5,692 bases of DNA, taken from positions 1 to 5,692 of the forward strand of contig JAHELX010000422.1 of assembly GCA_024643945.1 (NCBI GenBank), given 5' to 3'. A program made the translations under genes and the position numbers. The notes beneath the pieces were generated by a model. It had not been told where the DNA came from, ran no database searches, and saw only the letters and a list, made by a program, of their open reading frames with translations. Below, one piece after another: positions 4,492-5,692 of this stretch. Within the stretch, counting starts at the first letter, position 1. Every line of letters begins with the position of its first letter. Origin of the DNA: Anaerolineales bacterium. GTDB taxonomy: Bacteria; Chloroflexota; Anaerolineae; 4572-78; NAK82.

Positions 4492-5692
4492 ATGGAGAGC
4501 AGGCGATTCGTTCTGCAATTTGACGAGGTAGGCGAAGACGACGCGTCTCTGGTAGGCGGCAAGGGATTGCGCCTGGCCGAGATGGCCCGGGCCGGGCTGC
4601 CCGTGCTCCCTGGCTTTTGCGTGACGACGGCCGCCTATCGCGCATTTCTGTCACACAACGGCCTGGAGGCCGCAGTCACAGCGGGTGATGAAGCGGCTGT
4701 GCGGACTCACATCACCACGGCTGAACTCCCCCGGGCGGTAGTCAGCGCTATCCTCGAAGCCTATGCGAAATTGCGCGGCCCGGTGGCCGTCCGTTCCTCG
4801 GCCACGGCGGAGGATAGTCAAGACGCTTCCTTTGCCGGTCAATATGATACGTTCCTCAACGTGACCGACGCCGAGGCGCTGCTGGACAAAGTGCGGGCCT
4901 GCTGGGCCGGGCTCTGGAGCGAACGCGCCCTGGTCTACCTGCGAGAGCAGGGCCTCAGCCCATTCCAGGCCGATATGGGGGTGGTGGTGCAGCGCCAGGG
5001 CCAGGCCCAGGCGGCTGGCGTCCTTTTCACCCTCAATCCGTTGACCGGGCGCGAAGAGGAGATGGTGGTCGAGGCCGTCTGGGGGTTGGGCGAGGCGGTC
5101 GTATCGGGCCGGGTGACGCCCGATCGCTACGTCATCAACGCCCGCGACCGCCAGGCGTTGACTCAAGACATCGCCAACCAGTCCGTCGTCATGCTCACCC
5201 AAGAGGACGGTGGCGTGCGAGAAGAGCCTCTCCCCCCCGACCAGTGGGATTGCCCAGTCCTCAACGACGAGCAATTGCTAGAGCTGACCGAGCTGGGTTA
5301 CCAGGTGCAGGCTATTTATGGCTACCCCCAGGACATCGAGTGGGCGTTGGTGAATGGCGACTTCCTCCTGCTCCAAACCCGCCCACTGACCTCTTTCAGC
5401 TTCGACCCCAGTTTAGGCCAGTGGACCTCAGGTAACTACCGCGAGGTGTTGCCCGGCTTCGCCAGCCCCCTGGCCCTGTCGCTAAGCCTGGAGCACGACT
5501 ATGGACGGGCTCTCAGTGAGTTCTTCCGCGATATTAAAATGGGCGAGGCCCCGCCCGGCACCGTTTGGGGCAGGCCCTTCTTTGGCCGGGGCTACTGGAA
5601 CGTGGGCGTGACCAAGCAGTTTGCGGCCCTGGTCCCTGGCTTTAAAGAGCGCGTCCTCGACCAGACGATGGGCATTGAGCCCACGTACGAGG
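4492..5692 (+). CDS. PEP synthase / rifamycin phosphotransferase-like PEP-utilising enzyme (N-terminal 400 residues; continues past window)
   Basis: The frame is open from the ATG at 4492 to the right edge (400 codons). GGGGA (4481-4485) precedes the start by six bases. Residues 1-300 are the PPDK/PEP-synthase ATP-binding (N-terminal) domain: GGKG (22-25), AVRSSATAED (99-108) with R101, SFAGQYDTFLN (113-123), GVLFTLNPLTG (176-186), VVEAVWGLGEAVVSGRV (192-208) and DIEWAL...LLLQTRPLT (281-300). From 310 on, NYREVLPGFASPLALS marks the central region shared by rifamycin phosphotransferases and PEP-synthase-like proteins. Known: these enzymes use ATP, a swivelling phosphohistidine domain and either PEP/pyruvate or another acceptor. 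The phosphohistidine domain, and any pyruvate-binding barrel, would lie outside the window, so PEP synthase and antibiotic or other acceptor phosphotransferase cannot be separated here. FTLNPLTG and EVLPG lean toward the rifamycin-phosphotransferase-like side. Probably in an operon with the upstream aminotransferase. Confidence 0.9.
   Translation, partial: MESRRFVLQFDEVGEDDASLVGGKGLRLAEMARAGLPVLPGFCVTTAAYRAFLSHNGLEAAVTAGDEAAVRTHITTAELPRAVVSAILEAYAKLRGPVAVRSSATAEDSQDASFAGQYDTFLNVTDAEALLDKVRACWAGLWSERALVYLREQGLSPFQADMGVVVQRQGQAQAAGVLFTLNPLTGREEEMVVEAVWGLGEAVVSGRVTPDRYVINARDRQALTQDIANQSVVMLTQEDGGVREEPLPPDQWDCPVLNDEQLLELTELGYQVQAIYGYPQDIEWALVNGDFLLLQTRPLTSFSFDPSLGQWTSGNYREVLPGFASPLALSLSLEHDYGRALSEFFRDIKMGEAPPGTVWGRPFFGRGYWNVGVTKQFAALVPGFKERVLDQTMGIEPTYE

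Noticed and set aside
4651..5274. Leftward 207-codon frame opposite the PEP-synthase-like gene
   Set aside because: The plus strand carries the full set of ATP-binding-domain motifs over the same interval, so this is a shadow frame.

Overview
The window looks like a piece of a GC-rich bacterial chromosome. The protein families and their style (a membrane-anchored putative glycosyl hydrolase with many regulatory-like beta domains, a class III aminotransferase, a PEP-synthase-like enzyme) would fit a Chloroflexota (Anaerolineae-like) genome. That placement is recognition and inference, not proof. No rRNA, tRNA, CRISPR array, transposase or phage gene was seen.

Layout. Two genes read leftward and two read rightward, diverging from an intergenic region at about 2701-3140. 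On the minus strand, a small nucleotidyltransferase-fold (MNT) gene (2607-2209) is followed by a large gene that starts near 2152 and runs off the left edge. The large gene's 717 visible codons are open with no stop. They encode an N-terminal membrane anchor, five carboxypeptidase-regulatory-like beta repeats and a DUF4015-type putative glycosyl hydrolase barrel that is cut by the window edge. On the plus strand, a complete 426-residue class III PLP-dependent aminotransferase (3141-4421) is followed after 70 bp by the first 400 residues of a PEP synthase / rifamycin phosphotransferase-like enzyme that runs off the right edge.

Regulation and structure. The MNT gene has a good extended -10 promoter (TGCTATAAT, with TTGGGC 17 bp upstream). 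It is bracketed by two copies of ATTACCCAA, with a small CCCAA/TTGGG dyad near the predicted transcription start. The aminotransferase has an extended -10 (TGTTACAAT) and a strong Shine-Dalgarno sequence. The divergent intergenic region also holds a roughly 78-bp imperfect hairpin just after another promoter-like sequence. A perfect 40-bp palindrome separates the aminotransferase from the PEP-synthase-like gene.

How the genes may work together. The rightward pair is probably an operon that couples an amino-group transfer to a phosphotransfer enzyme. The substrates cannot be read from the sequence. The leftward pair may be co-transcribed from the MNT promoter, although an MNT protein and a surface hydrolase have no obvious shared function. 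The MNT gene is visibly lower in GC (about 47% in sampled stretches) than its neighbours, so it may be a later arrival. Nothing in the window amounts to a clear new defence or mobile system. The best leads are the two hairpins, the orphan MNT gene and the aminotransferase/PEP-enzyme pairing.
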